A stretch of DNA of 34,159 bases from Candidatus Aegiribacteria sp. (GTDB lineage Bacteria > Fermentibacterota > Fermentibacteria > Fermentibacterales > JCC-6), in assembly GCA_013138965.1 (NCBI GenBank), contig WTBT01000102.1, positions 1 to 34,159 on the forward strand. The letters are read 5' to 3'. Below, piece after piece: positions 8,507 through 15,642 of the stretch. Positions within the stretch are counted from its first letter, which is position 1; the number at the start of each line of letters is the position of its first letter. Made by a program: the position numbers and the translations under genes. Below the pieces are notes generated by a model. It ran no database searches and was not told the origin of the DNA. It worked only from the letters and a program-made list of their open reading frames with translations.

Positions 8507-9098
8507 AGATACGGGAAGGGTGAAAGCTGTTTCAGGCGGCAGTCTGACCATTCAGACAAAGCTCTTTGAATCAGCATCGCCCGGAGACAGCATTGCTGTG
8601 GATGGCTCCTGCCTGACGATCAGTGGCATCGGCAACCGGAGCCTGGCGTTTCACTGCTCGGCGGAAACCGTTTCAAGAACCATCATCTCCGGATACTATC
8701 CGGGCACTGAAGTGAATCTGGAACGACCCCTTGGGTTTTCGGACGGACTGCATGGTCATATTGTTACCGGCCATGTGGACGAAGCCGCGGCGGTTCTTAA
8801 AGTAAAGAGGGGCGGAGAGGGCATGACAGTATGGATATCCTGTTCCGGAAAATACTTGCCGCTTATTGTGGAAAAGGGTTCGATAGCTGTCAGCGGGATA
8901 AGCCTTACCATTGCCTCACTGGCGCCGGACAGATTCTCAGTTGTCCTGATATCGGAAACACTTGAGCGAACCACAGCGGGGAATTGGAAACCGGGTTCAC
9001 ATGTGAATCTTGAATACGATATTATCGGTAAGTACGTAAAGAAGCAGACTGACGCAGTTCTTGGAAAAAGGCGGTTGAGGAATTACCTTGAGCAGTAA
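8487..9098 (+). CDS. ribE: riboflavin synthase, alpha chain
   Basis: A 203-residue riboflavin synthase, which dismutates two molecules of 6,7-dimethyl-8-ribityllumazine to riboflavin. Two tandem lumazine-binding barrels are visible: [11 protein letters not shown] with [13 protein letters not shown] in the first, and [12 protein letters not shown] with [12 protein letters not shown] in the second. The frame opens at an ATG at 8439, but the family begins exactly at (M)FTG. This corresponds to the TTG at 8487, with GGAGG at 8476-8480 at proper spacing, so the TTG start is chosen. The gene overlaps ribD by 20 nt and ribBA by 11 nt. Confidence 0.93.
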   Translation: MFTGLIEDTGRVKAVSGGSLTIQTKLFESASPGDSIAVDGSCLTISGIGNRSLAFHCSAETVSRTIISGYYPGTEVNLERPLGFSDGLHGHIVTGHVDEAAAVLKVKRGGEGMTVWISCSGKYLPLIVEKGSIAVSGISLTIASLAPDRFSVVLISETLERTTAGNWKPGSHVNLEYDIIGKYVKKQTDAVLGKRRLRNYLEQ

Positions 9099-10317
9099 CA
9101 GAATAACCGGGGCAGAGGAAGCTATAGGAGCCATCAGCAGCGGAAAAATGGTCGTTGTGGTGGACGACGAGAACAGGGAGAACGAGGGAGACCTGATAAT
9201 CGCGGCCGAAAAGTGCGATGCTGAGGCTGTGAATTTCATGGCGCTGGAAGGGAGAGGTCTTATATGTCTTTCAATGGAAGAAAAGGCCCTTGAGAGATTG
9301 GACATTCATGAGATGGTTCCCAGGAATACTTCCCTCCATGAAACAGCGTTCATGGTCAGTATCGACGCGATTGAGGGAGTGTCCACAGGTATATCCGCCC
9401 ACGACAGGGCCAGAACAATCGCAGTGGCATTGGATCCCTCTTCAGAAGCGTCCGATCTGGCCAGACCTGGTCATATCTTCCCGCTGGCCGCGAGACCCGG
9501 AGGTGTCCTTTCCAGGACAGGACATACGGAAGCCGCTGTTGACCTCGCCAGGCTGGCAGGGCTCAGACCGGCAGGGGTTATATGCGAGATCATGAACCGG
9601 GATGGTTCTATGGCAAGACTTCCGCAGCTCATTGAATTTGCTCGGAAGCACGACCTTATTCTTACATCGGTCGAGGAACTGGTTCGATACCGCAGGAAAA
9701 CCGAAAAGCTGGTCAGAGAGACAGCCAGATCAACACTGCCCACAGACTACGGCTTGTTCGACCTTCATGTATTCGAAAGCATCACAGAGGGAGATTTGCA
9801 TGTAGCACTGGTGAAAGGTGATGTGAAGGGCCGTGACAACGTACTTGTAAGGGTTCATTCCCGGTGCCTTACGGGAGATGTCTTCGCCTCCCGCAGGTGT
9901 GACTGCGGAAGCCAGCTCCACGCGGCGATGGAAAAGGTTGATAGCGAGGGGCTGGGAGTAATTCTCTACATGGCGCAGGAAGGACGTGGAATAGGCCTGG
10001 CAAACAAGATAAAAGCTTATCACCTGCAGGATCACGGGCTGGATACCGTTGAAGCCAACGAGGAACTGGGTTTCCCCGCAGACCTGAGAGATTATGGTAT
10101 CGGGGCACAGATCCTTGCTGAACTGGGCCTCACAACAATAAGGCTGATGACGAACAACCCTAAAAAGATCGTAGGGTTGAAGGGATACGGCCTGGAGATC
10201 ACGGAAAGGGTCAGAGTAGAGATTCCGCCTACGGAAGAGAATCTTCAATACCTCAGAACTAAAAAGACAAAGCTCGGACATATGCTGGAGGGAGTGGACG
10301 ATGACCTGGATTCATGA
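9088..10317 (+). CDS. ribBA: bifunctional DHBP synthase / GTP cyclohydrolase II
   Basis: A 409-residue fusion making both riboflavin precursors. The N-terminal half (1-205) is 3,4-dihydroxy-2-butanone 4-phosphate synthase, with the acidic [11 protein letters not shown] motif (27-36) and [11 protein letters not shown] (His146); it uses ribulose 5-phosphate, the product of RpiB upstream. The C-terminal half (about 210-400) is GTP cyclohydrolase II, with zinc cysteines 260, 271 and 273 ([18 protein letters not shown]) and QEGRGIGL. Both sets of active residues look intact, so both activities are likely. The start is a TTG at 9088 after a GAGGA site. It overlaps ribH by 17 nt. Confidence 0.95.
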   Translation: MSSNRITGAEEAIGAISSGKMVVVVDDENRENEGDLIIAAEKCDAEAVNFMALEGRGLICLSMEEKALERLDIHEMVPRNTSLHETAFMVSIDAIEGVSTGISAHDRARTIAVALDPSSEASDLARPGHIFPLAARPGGVLSRTGHTEAAVDLARLAGLRPAGVICEIMNRDGSMARLPQLIEFARKHDLILTSVEELVRYRRKTEKLVRETARSTLPTDYGLFDLHVFESITEGDLHVALVKGDVKGRDNVLVRVHSRCLTGDVFASRRCDCGSQLHAAMEKVDSEGLGVILYMAQEGRGIGLANKIKAYHLQDHGLDTVEANEELGFPADLRDYGIGAQILAELGLTTIRLMTNNPKKIVGLKGYGLEITERVRVEIPPTEENLQYLRTKKTKLGHMLEGVDDDLDS

Positions 10318-10822
10318 GGGTCAGCTTGACGGCACAGGGATCAAACCCGCTGTTGTGGTATCAAGGTTTAATAATTTCATTACAAAGAAGCTTCTTGACG
10401 GAGCTCTTGACTGTCTGGAAAGACATGGCGTTAATACCGATGATATTAACGTTTTCTGGGTTCCGGGAGCCTGGGAGATATCCCCCGTTGCTGTTAGAAT
10501 AGCCGATACCGGGTTATTCGACTGCGTTATCTGTCTAGGTGCTGTTATACGAGGGGAAACCCCCCATTTCGAGTACGTATCCGCTGAAAGCGCAAAGGGC
10601 GTATCTCAGGCCGCCATGCTGGCGGATGTTCCGGTTATTTATGGAATTATTACCGCGGATACGGTTGAGCAGGCTGTTGACAGGGCAGGGACCAAATCCG
10701 GCAACAAGGGTTTCGACGCGGCAATGACAGCTCTCGAGATGACAGCGCTCTACGAACATGTGGCAGACCTGGAAGAATCCATTGATGCTGAAAGTGCTGA
10801 AGAGGAGTCGACTGAGGCGTAA
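10301..10822 (+). CDS. ribH: 6,7-dimethyl-8-ribityllumazine synthase
   Basis: A 173-residue lumazine synthase, the penultimate riboflavin enzyme, condensing the RibD-derived pyrimidine with DHBP. Visible motifs: [11 protein letters not shown] near 18, VPGAWEIS near 54, [15 protein letters not shown] (catalytic His89) and the C-terminal [13 protein letters not shown]. The last 20 residues are a Glu/Ser-rich acidic tail, longer than in E. coli, perhaps lining the inside or outside of the icosahedral capsid. The stop overlaps the nusB start by one base, matching the widespread ribH-nusB pairing. Confidence 0.95.
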   Translation: MTWIHEGQLDGTGIKPAVVVSRFNNFITKKLLDGALDCLERHGVNTDDINVFWVPGAWEISPVAVRIADTGLFDCVICLGAVIRGETPHFEYVSAESAKGVSQAAMLADVPVIYGIITADTVEQAVDRAGTKSGNKGFDAAMTALEMTALYEHVADLEESIDAESAEEESTEA

Positions 10823-11280
10823 TGGGTATAAGAAGCAGAGGCCGCAAAGCCCTTCTTCAGGCCAGGTATGCCATGGAAGTGAACAGCGAGTCTCTTTCGG
10901 CTAACCTGGAGGATATCAGGCTGCTTCTGGCAGACCCGGACCTGGGACTGGGCGTTCCAATGGATACTGAGGACTGGAACTGGGTATCCGACGTTGCAAG
11001 GGCAGTCCATTATAACAGAACAGAAATAGACACCAGGATCGAAGATGCTCTGGAGAACTGGACGTTGGAAAGGCTCAGCCTTGTTACACGTCTGATACTT
11101 GAACAGGCGCTGGGGGAAATGTACTATTCCGAGTCATCGACTCCAGTTCCAGTTGTTATTGACGAATCGATAAAACTGGCAAAGGCCTTCGATACGGATG
11201 AAACCCCCGGTTTTGTGAACGGAGTTCTGGACACCATCGTTAAAACCTCTAACGCAAATACATCCACCCGGAAAAAGTAA
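10822..11280 (+). CDS. nusB: transcription antitermination factor NusB
   Basis: A 152-residue all-helical NusB, which with NusE (S10) binds boxA RNA in rRNA antitermination. The N-terminal RGRKALLQARYAMEV block and the C-terminal PVPVVIDESIKLAKAFDTDETPGFVNGVLD block are diagnostic. It starts by overlap with ribH (TAATG). The pairing with ribH is conserved across bacteria and supports both calls. Confidence 0.93.
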   Translation: MGIRSRGRKALLQARYAMEVNSESLSANLEDIRLLLADPDLGLGVPMDTEDWNWVSDVARAVHYNRTEIDTRIEDALENWTLERLSLVTRLILEQALGEMYYSESSTPVPVVIDESIKLAKAFDTDETPGFVNGVLDTIVKTSNANTSTRKK

Positions 11281-11284
11281 CCGC

Positions 11285-11995
11285 ATGCTGATTAGGATGA
11301 TTTCCGATATTCACAGTAATTTACAGGCTCTTGAGGCGGTTCTGACCGACCCTCCAGGGAAAGAGGCGGACAGAACATTCTGCCTTGGTGATATCGTTGG
11401 CTACGGGGCCGACCCTTCCATGTGCATCGAGAGGGTGCGTAGTGAATGTGAAATCGTAGTTTTGGGCAACCATGACGCTGGAGTGGCGGAGCGAGTACCA
11501 CTGGACAGGTTCAACAAGGAGGGAGCCACGGCGATCAGGTGGACCAGGTCGGTTCTGATCCAGAATGAAAAGGACTGGCTTTCTCAGCTCCCGTACTACA
11601 CTGAATACGAGGATTTCTTTCTCTGCCACAGCTACCCCGCCGATCCTGAGAGCTGGACATACGTACTCCGCCGGAATCATGCCCTTGAATCCATGAGCGT
11701 AAGGCAGGGGTATATCTCGCTAATCGGTCATACTCACCTTCCAGGCTGCTGGATGGAAGACGGTAATTACACCGAGGCGTCAAAGGGAGATTTTTCAAAA
11801 GTAAGGATTGTTAATGTCGGCAGCGTCGGACAGCCCAGGGACAGGGATTCCAGGGCGGCTTACCTTCTGATTGATACTGAAGCCCGAACCTGGGAACACC
11901 GCAGGGTGGAATACAGCATCGATGACGCCGCCGCGAGAATAAGGGACGCAGCACTGCCTTCCGTTCTATGGGAGAGGCTTTACGTCGGATTCTGA
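11285..11995 (+). CDS. calcineurin-like metallophosphoesterase
   Basis: A 236-residue soluble phosphoesterase of the YfcE/MJ0936-like group. The five metal-binding motifs are present in order: SDIHSN (6-11), GDIVGYG, LGNHD, CHSYP and GHTHLP, followed by NVGSVGQPRD. The GDIVGYGADP block and the NVGSVGQPRD tail occur in proteins often annotated as diadenosine tetraphosphatase-like or as cyclic-nucleotide phosphodiesterases. The real substrate cannot be read from sequence. It lies 4 nt after nusB as the last gene of the run and ends convergently, 13 nt from the glycosyltransferase stop; no terminator hairpin is seen in that gap. Confidence 0.85.
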   Translation: MLIRMISDIHSNLQALEAVLTDPPGKEADRTFCLGDIVGYGADPSMCIERVRSECEIVVLGNHDAGVAERVPLDRFNKEGATAIRWTRSVLIQNEKDWLSQLPYYTEYEDFFLCHSYPADPESWTYVLRRNHALESMSVRQGYISLIGHTHLPGCWMEDGNYTEASKGDFSKVRIVNVGSVGQPRDRDSRAAYLLIDTEARTWEHRRVEYSIDDAAARIRDAALPSVLWERLYVGF

Positions 11996-12008
11996 CAACA
12001 CAGGGATT

Positions 12009-13112
12009 TTACCTGCGAAGAGTATCTTTCATTACCCCTATCATCCTGTCCGCGGTAATATCCCAGTTGAAACCGGCGGCCCATTCCAGACCATTTTTTC
12101 CGAGATTGGATCTGAGAGCAGTATCGTTAGCCAGCCTGTCCATTTGCGCCGCGAGATCCTCCACATTGCCATGAGGAACCAGAATGCCTGTTCTGCCGTC
12201 TCTTACCGAATCCCGCAGACCGTCGCTGTTGCTGGCTATAACAGGTGTTCCGCAGGCATTCGCCTCGATCACCGTCAGGCCCCATCCCTCCTTTTCCGAT
12301 GCGAATACTGCGGCCCAGGCTGAACGGAGCCAGTGGAGCTTGCGTTCCCGGGGTACGAAACCTTCGAAGGTGACATCACGGTTCAGACCCAGACGTAAGG
12401 CAGTCTTTTTCAGCTCCTCTTCATAATCACCGGATCCCAGCACTACAAGCCTGTAGTTTTTTCCAGCATCCCGAAGCACAGCAAGGGCGGCAAGAATGAT
12501 CTGCACGCCCTTGTACTTCTTCAATCTGCCGACGTAAAGGAATGTGCCCCGCTCCGGATCAGGTTTGCCCGGATTGTAGAAATCCGTGTCTATTCCGCAG
12601 GGAATAACCGAAATATTCTCAGCCTGGATCCCCCTTCGTGCGAGATCATCCTTCGTGGAGTCGGAAATCGCCACAAAGGGACATCTTCGGTAAATTCGCG
12701 GAATAAAGGATTCCATGAAGTTCACGTACAGCGCGAGGGGCATGGCGACTTCTCTGTACGCTGTTGTGCCGAACAGATGAGGAACGATGGTAAGAACAGG
12801 GACAGGAGACCATTGCGGGCTGTAGAAGGGTATCTTGCAGAGATCCTCGATCACAAGGTCGAAACTGGAGGCCATATCAAGGGAGAGGGCGAACTTCTTC
12901 AGCGTGAAATTGAAAGTATTCCGCCTTCCATGGCGGAGGATACGGACACCGTCTATTATCTCCTCAGCAGGGAGACCGGTTACAGCCTGTGATATCTGGG
13001 TGACCTCATGACCCTCAGCCACTGTTCTCTTGAGTATTGCATGAAGATGGATCTCCGCGCCACCGGCCTCAGGATTCTTCGGATCTCTCCAGTTAAGAGC
13101 CAGAATACGCAT
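12009..13112 (-). CDS. glycosyltransferase family 4 (GT-B)
   Basis: A 367-residue GT-B retaining glycosyltransferase. The N-terminal acceptor domain starts MRILALNWRDPKNPEAGGAEIHLH. The C-terminal donor domain has FLYVGRLKKYKGVQ near 195 and the EX7E-type EKEGWGLTVIEANACGTPVIAS. It probably adds a sugar to a lipid-linked or surface glycan at the inner face of the membrane. The frame continues upstream to 13172, but the ATG at 13112 lies one base after the stop of the preceding methyltransferase gene and fits the family start, so coupling decides the start. Donor and acceptor are unknown. Confidence 0.88.
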   Translation of the reverse strand: MRILALNWRDPKNPEAGGAEIHLHAILKRTVAEGHEVTQISQAVTGLPAEEIIDGVRILRHGRRNTFNFTLKKFALSLDMASSFDLVIEDLCKIPFYSPQWSPVPVLTIVPHLFGTTAYREVAMPLALYVNFMESFIPRIYRRCPFVAISDSTKDDLARRGIQAENISVIPCGIDTDFYNPGKPDPERGTFLYVGRLKKYKGVQIILAALAVLRDAGKNYRLVVLGSGDYEEELKKTALRLGLNRDVTFEGFVPRERKLHWLRSAWAAVFASEKEGWGLTVIEANACGTPVIASNSDGLRDSVRDGRTGILVPHGNVEDLAAQMDRLANDTALRSNLGKNGLEWAAGFNWDITADRMIGVMKDTLRR

Positions 13113-13113
13113 G

Positions 13114-13896
13114 TCAGGTATCCCGCCTTTTTCCTGCGATGATTCCAACAATGTAACCCAGTCTGGGTCCAAGGAAGGATGCTTCTATCCTTCTTCTCAG
13201 GTTGCGGCGAAGTCTGTGGACAGGGGGCAGCAGAACAGGCTTCAAAGGCATCCTGATACCCAGTTTCATCAGCAGTTCCCGGAGTATTCTATAGGCGAGA
13301 GAAGGTGAAAAGAACCTTCCGTAAGTACATTCCGGCTCCAGACCCGTTTCCCTTAGAAGTTCGGCAAGTTGCCCTGCCGTGAACTGGGTTTCCCAGCCCG
13401 CGAACCACACGTTCATGGCGATGAGAGCTTTCTTAATCAATGTGTAGATGTGAAGGGTTTGCGGGACGTCAACAAGAACTTTTCCGTCTTCCTTCAGTAC
13501 CCTTACGTTTTCACGCAGAAGAGGCAGTGGATCGCGAAAATGCTCCAGTACCCCCTGATGAAAAACAAGATCGATGGAAGCATCCCTGAAGGGCAGGGCA
13601 AGAGCGTCGCCACAGACCAGCAGTATCTGAACACCCGCTCTTTGAGCTGCCTTCCTGGCAAGCCTGAGGGCTTCATGGGAGTAATCAAGCGCTATCGAAA
13701 CAGCCCCGTATTCCGCCAGAATGACGCTGTCCCTCGCGGTTGCGGCGCCTACCTCCATTGTGACGGCGTCTCTTATGTCCATCCGCCCGAGGAGTTCCTC
13801 AGGTATACGCCCGTCGTTGTCGTAGATATCGTCAAGATCGCGATCCCTTTTCCAGAAATCGTCCCAGTGCTTACGTCCCGATGTTCTTTCAGCCAT
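13114..13896 (-). CDS. class I SAM-dependent methyltransferase
   Basis: A 260-residue Rossmann-fold methyltransferase of the UbiE/Methyltransf_11 type. Motif I is degenerate (MEVGAATARDSVILAEYGA, residues 47-65) with Ala where Gly is usual. Motif II acid is in ALDYSHEALRLA, and DALALPFRDASIDLVFHQGVLEHF is a typical motif III/IV region. The C-terminal half (about 150-260) is basic and fairly hydrophobic, suggesting membrane association or a lipid/polyprenyl or glycan substrate. It is coupled to the glycosyltransferase. The ATG at 13896 has an in-frame TAG just upstream and no Shine-Dalgarno, and it lies directly after a transcription terminator (13912-13941), which is odd. Confidence 0.82.
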   Translation of the reverse strand: MAERTSGRKHWDDFWKRDRDLDDIYDNDGRIPEELLGRMDIRDAVTMEVGAATARDSVILAEYGAVSIALDYSHEALRLARKAAQRAGVQILLVCGDALALPFRDASIDLVFHQGVLEHFRDPLPLLRENVRVLKEDGKVLVDVPQTLHIYTLIKKALIAMNVWFAGWETQFTAGQLAELLRETGLEPECTYGRFFSPSLAYRILRELLMKLGIRMPLKPVLLPPVHRLRRNLRRRIEASFLGPRLGYIVGIIAGKRRDT

Positions 13897-13911
13897 ACAG
13901 GTAATCTAAGC

Positions 13912-13941
13912 AAAAAGGGCCGGGCTTAATAGACCCGGCCC
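13912..13941 (-). terminator. rho-independent terminator after the unknown secreted protein gene
   Basis: On the minus strand an 8-bp perfect GC stem (arms 13934-13941 and 13917-13924, GGGCCGGG/CCCGGCCC) with a 9-nt loop is followed directly by TTTTT (plus-strand A run 13912-13916). It lies 22 nt after the stop of the gene ending at 13964 and only 15 nt before the methyltransferase start. Confidence 0.88.
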
Positions 13942-13963
13942 CGCAGTTGAACTTATAAGTTGA

Positions 13964-15259
13964 TCAGTTTATGAGATCTCTTCTTCCTGTCCAGCCGTTG
14001 CTCACCATCCTCCAGTATCTGTTCAGTCTCCTGGGTACTGATGCCCTGTCCCAGTCGGTAGGTCTGTAGGATCCCGGGTCGGGAACCACGAGGGAGCCGA
14101 CGTATGTACCCTGGTCGTAAACCTTCTGGATCTCTTCAGCTATCTCGCTGATATCCCGCTGAGAAGCCACACCGTTTGAAGTGGCCTTGTAGAACTGTAC
14201 CGTAACTCTAATGGGGAATTCAGGATCCCGCAAAATTTCAAGACCATCTATCTCCGTGAAAGGACCTTCCAGCTCCCCGTGTCCTATAACGGCTGCTTCA
14301 ACGTTCGATACATCTCCGCTGCTCGAACCCGCCGCACCCATCTGCGCGCACGAAGATTCGCAGCATACCACATCATCGAAATATGTGCTCCGGGGACTTC
14401 TCTGCTTCAGAGGAATCTGTATCAACAGGACCATATTGAGGTTACTCTCCTCGGAAATGTCCGAGGGATCCCCTCCGCTGTTTGCGTAATCAACCCTGAA
14501 ATCAGAAATTCTCTGTCCGGTAAAGCTGGCCCGTTGTCCGTCCTCGTTGAAGAACAATCTTTGACCCCAGCTCCATGAACCGGGGACCGCGTCCCTGGCA
14601 TTATCTATCACGGTCACGCTGGTGCCTTCTCTGGTAACCAGGATGGTGAGTACGGCCGGATTGCTTTCGTAGGACTGATAGTTGTAAAGCACAGGATTGA
14701 ATGTGGCGTTTCCCGAAGACTGAATTGGAAGGAATACACCCTGAGCGCTTACCAGAACAACGCTGTCCCTTTCCGCGAGAAGGCTGTGTTCACTGCCTTC
14801 CCATGATTCCGGATCGTGGAGATAGTACCTGATATTGTCTACAAAATCTGTCAGAGACACAGGCGCCAGCTCTTCACCTATCTCGTTGCCCACCAGCAGA
14901 TAAAAATTGTTCGGATCCAGATCCGCTGAAAGGTCATGGAAATTTGGATACCTTATCACAGGCATACAGGTAAGGTCAGGCTGTTCCGCTCCGTTCTGAT
15001 AGCTGTGAACCTGTATGGTCATATCGGAAATATTGGGCCCCCAGCATGAGCCGGAGTAACGCCCCGTATCCTCCCAGGTTACATTTACCACATCGAGCCC
15101 GTACCCGCTTGCCATTTTTCTGACGCTCCGGTCCCAGACCATCTCCGATACCCTTTGAACTACTTCCTGGTAATTATCATCCGCCGATCTGCCCGGACAG
15201 AAGTATCCGGCAACCGAAACAGAGAGAATCATCAGTGATGTCATCGTATTCAGTAACAT
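13964..15259 (-). CDS. secreted protein of unknown function
   Basis: A 431-residue protein I do not recognise as a named family. The N-terminus (MLLNTMTSLMILSVSVAGYF) is a signal peptide; cleavage near residue 25 is likely, and there is no good lipobox. The mature part looks globular. It includes a run around residues 180-265 (AQGVFLPIQSSGNATFNPVLYNYQS, then VTREGTSVTVIDN and WGQRLFFNEDGQRASFTGQRISDF) and a later VEAAVIGHGELEGPFTEIDGLEI plus IRVTVQFYKATSNG block. Their density of aromatic and glycine residues suggests conserved domains. Five cysteines cluster at DVVCCESSCAQ and upstream. A GTG at 15283 is in frame, but GGGAGG at 15266-15271 sits 6 nt from the ATG at 15259, which is chosen. 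A strong terminator follows the gene. Confidence 0.8.
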   Translation of the reverse strand: MLLNTMTSLMILSVSVAGYFCPGRSADDNYQEVVQRVSEMVWDRSVRKMASGYGLDVVNVTWEDTGRYSGSCWGPNISDMTIQVHSYQNGAEQPDLTCMPVIRYPNFHDLSADLDPNNFYLLVGNEIGEELAPVSLTDFVDNIRYYLHDPESWEGSEHSLLAERDSVVLVSAQGVFLPIQSSGNATFNPVLYNYQSYESNPAVLTILVTREGTSVTVIDNARDAVPGSWSWGQRLFFNEDGQRASFTGQRISDFRVDYANSGGDPSDISEESNLNMVLLIQIPLKQRSPRSTYFDDVVCCESSCAQMGAAGSSSGDVSNVEAAVIGHGELEGPFTEIDGLEILRDPEFPIRVTVQFYKATSNGVASQRDISEIAEEIQKVYDQGTYVGSLVVPDPGSYRPTDWDRASVPRRLNRYWRMVSNGWTGRRDLIN

Positions 15260-15342
15260 TCTCAACCTCCCGTGTGTTTTCACTGTTGTTACAGGGACAG
15301 GGTTCAGCTTATTCCATCGGGAAATAGAAAATAAGGTCCAGC

Positions 15343-15576
15343 TTACGTATCTTTCTGGTCTGGGGAAGATTCGTTACGGGAAGAAGGCTTGCCGCCGGCG
15401 CAGGTTTCCTTATGCTTGAGGATAACGCTGGAGTTGCGGATGTATTTCTGCCATCGCCGTTCTTCAGGAGGGCCGAGTATATTCTTGTCCGTTCTGAAGC
15501 TGCCGTTATAGTAAGGGGTAAGGTAGAAAAGGGGGCAGAGTCCGGGTATTTTCGGTGGAAGCCGGCCAACTTTCAA
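15343..15576 (-). CDS. possible small basic protein, unknown
   Basis: A 77-residue candidate starting at a TTG (15576) that has GGAGG at 15582-15586, 5 nt upstream. The codons use G/C at third positions much as the neighbouring genes do, especially over residues 25-65 (FRTDKNILGPPEERRWQKYI and onward). The product is basic with a proline-rich start and a Ser-rich end; no family was recognised and no signal peptide or membrane segment is evident. It lies 83 nt upstream of the secreted protein gene on the same strand, so it could share its transcript, and it overlaps an upstream extension of the Lon frame on the other strand. It could be chance. Confidence 0.35.
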   Translation of the reverse strand: MKVGRLPPKIPGLCPLFYLTPYYNGSFRTDKNILGPPEERRWQKYIRNSSVILKHKETCAGGKPSSRNESSPDQKDT

Positions 15577-15642
15577 CAACCCCTCCGGAGACTGAATCGT
15601 CGGAGAAATAGATTTCAAAAATCATGCGGGAAGGATACGCAG

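Noticed and set aside
15309-15569. 86-codon minus frame near the Lon start
   Set aside because: It overlaps the better supported small frame at 15343-15576, has no ribosome site and has a Ser/Pro/Ala-rich shadow composition.
15412-15642. 77-codon upstream extension of the Lon-related protease
   Set aside because: Family homology starts at the ATG at 15643, which has a ribosome site; the extension has no family likeness.
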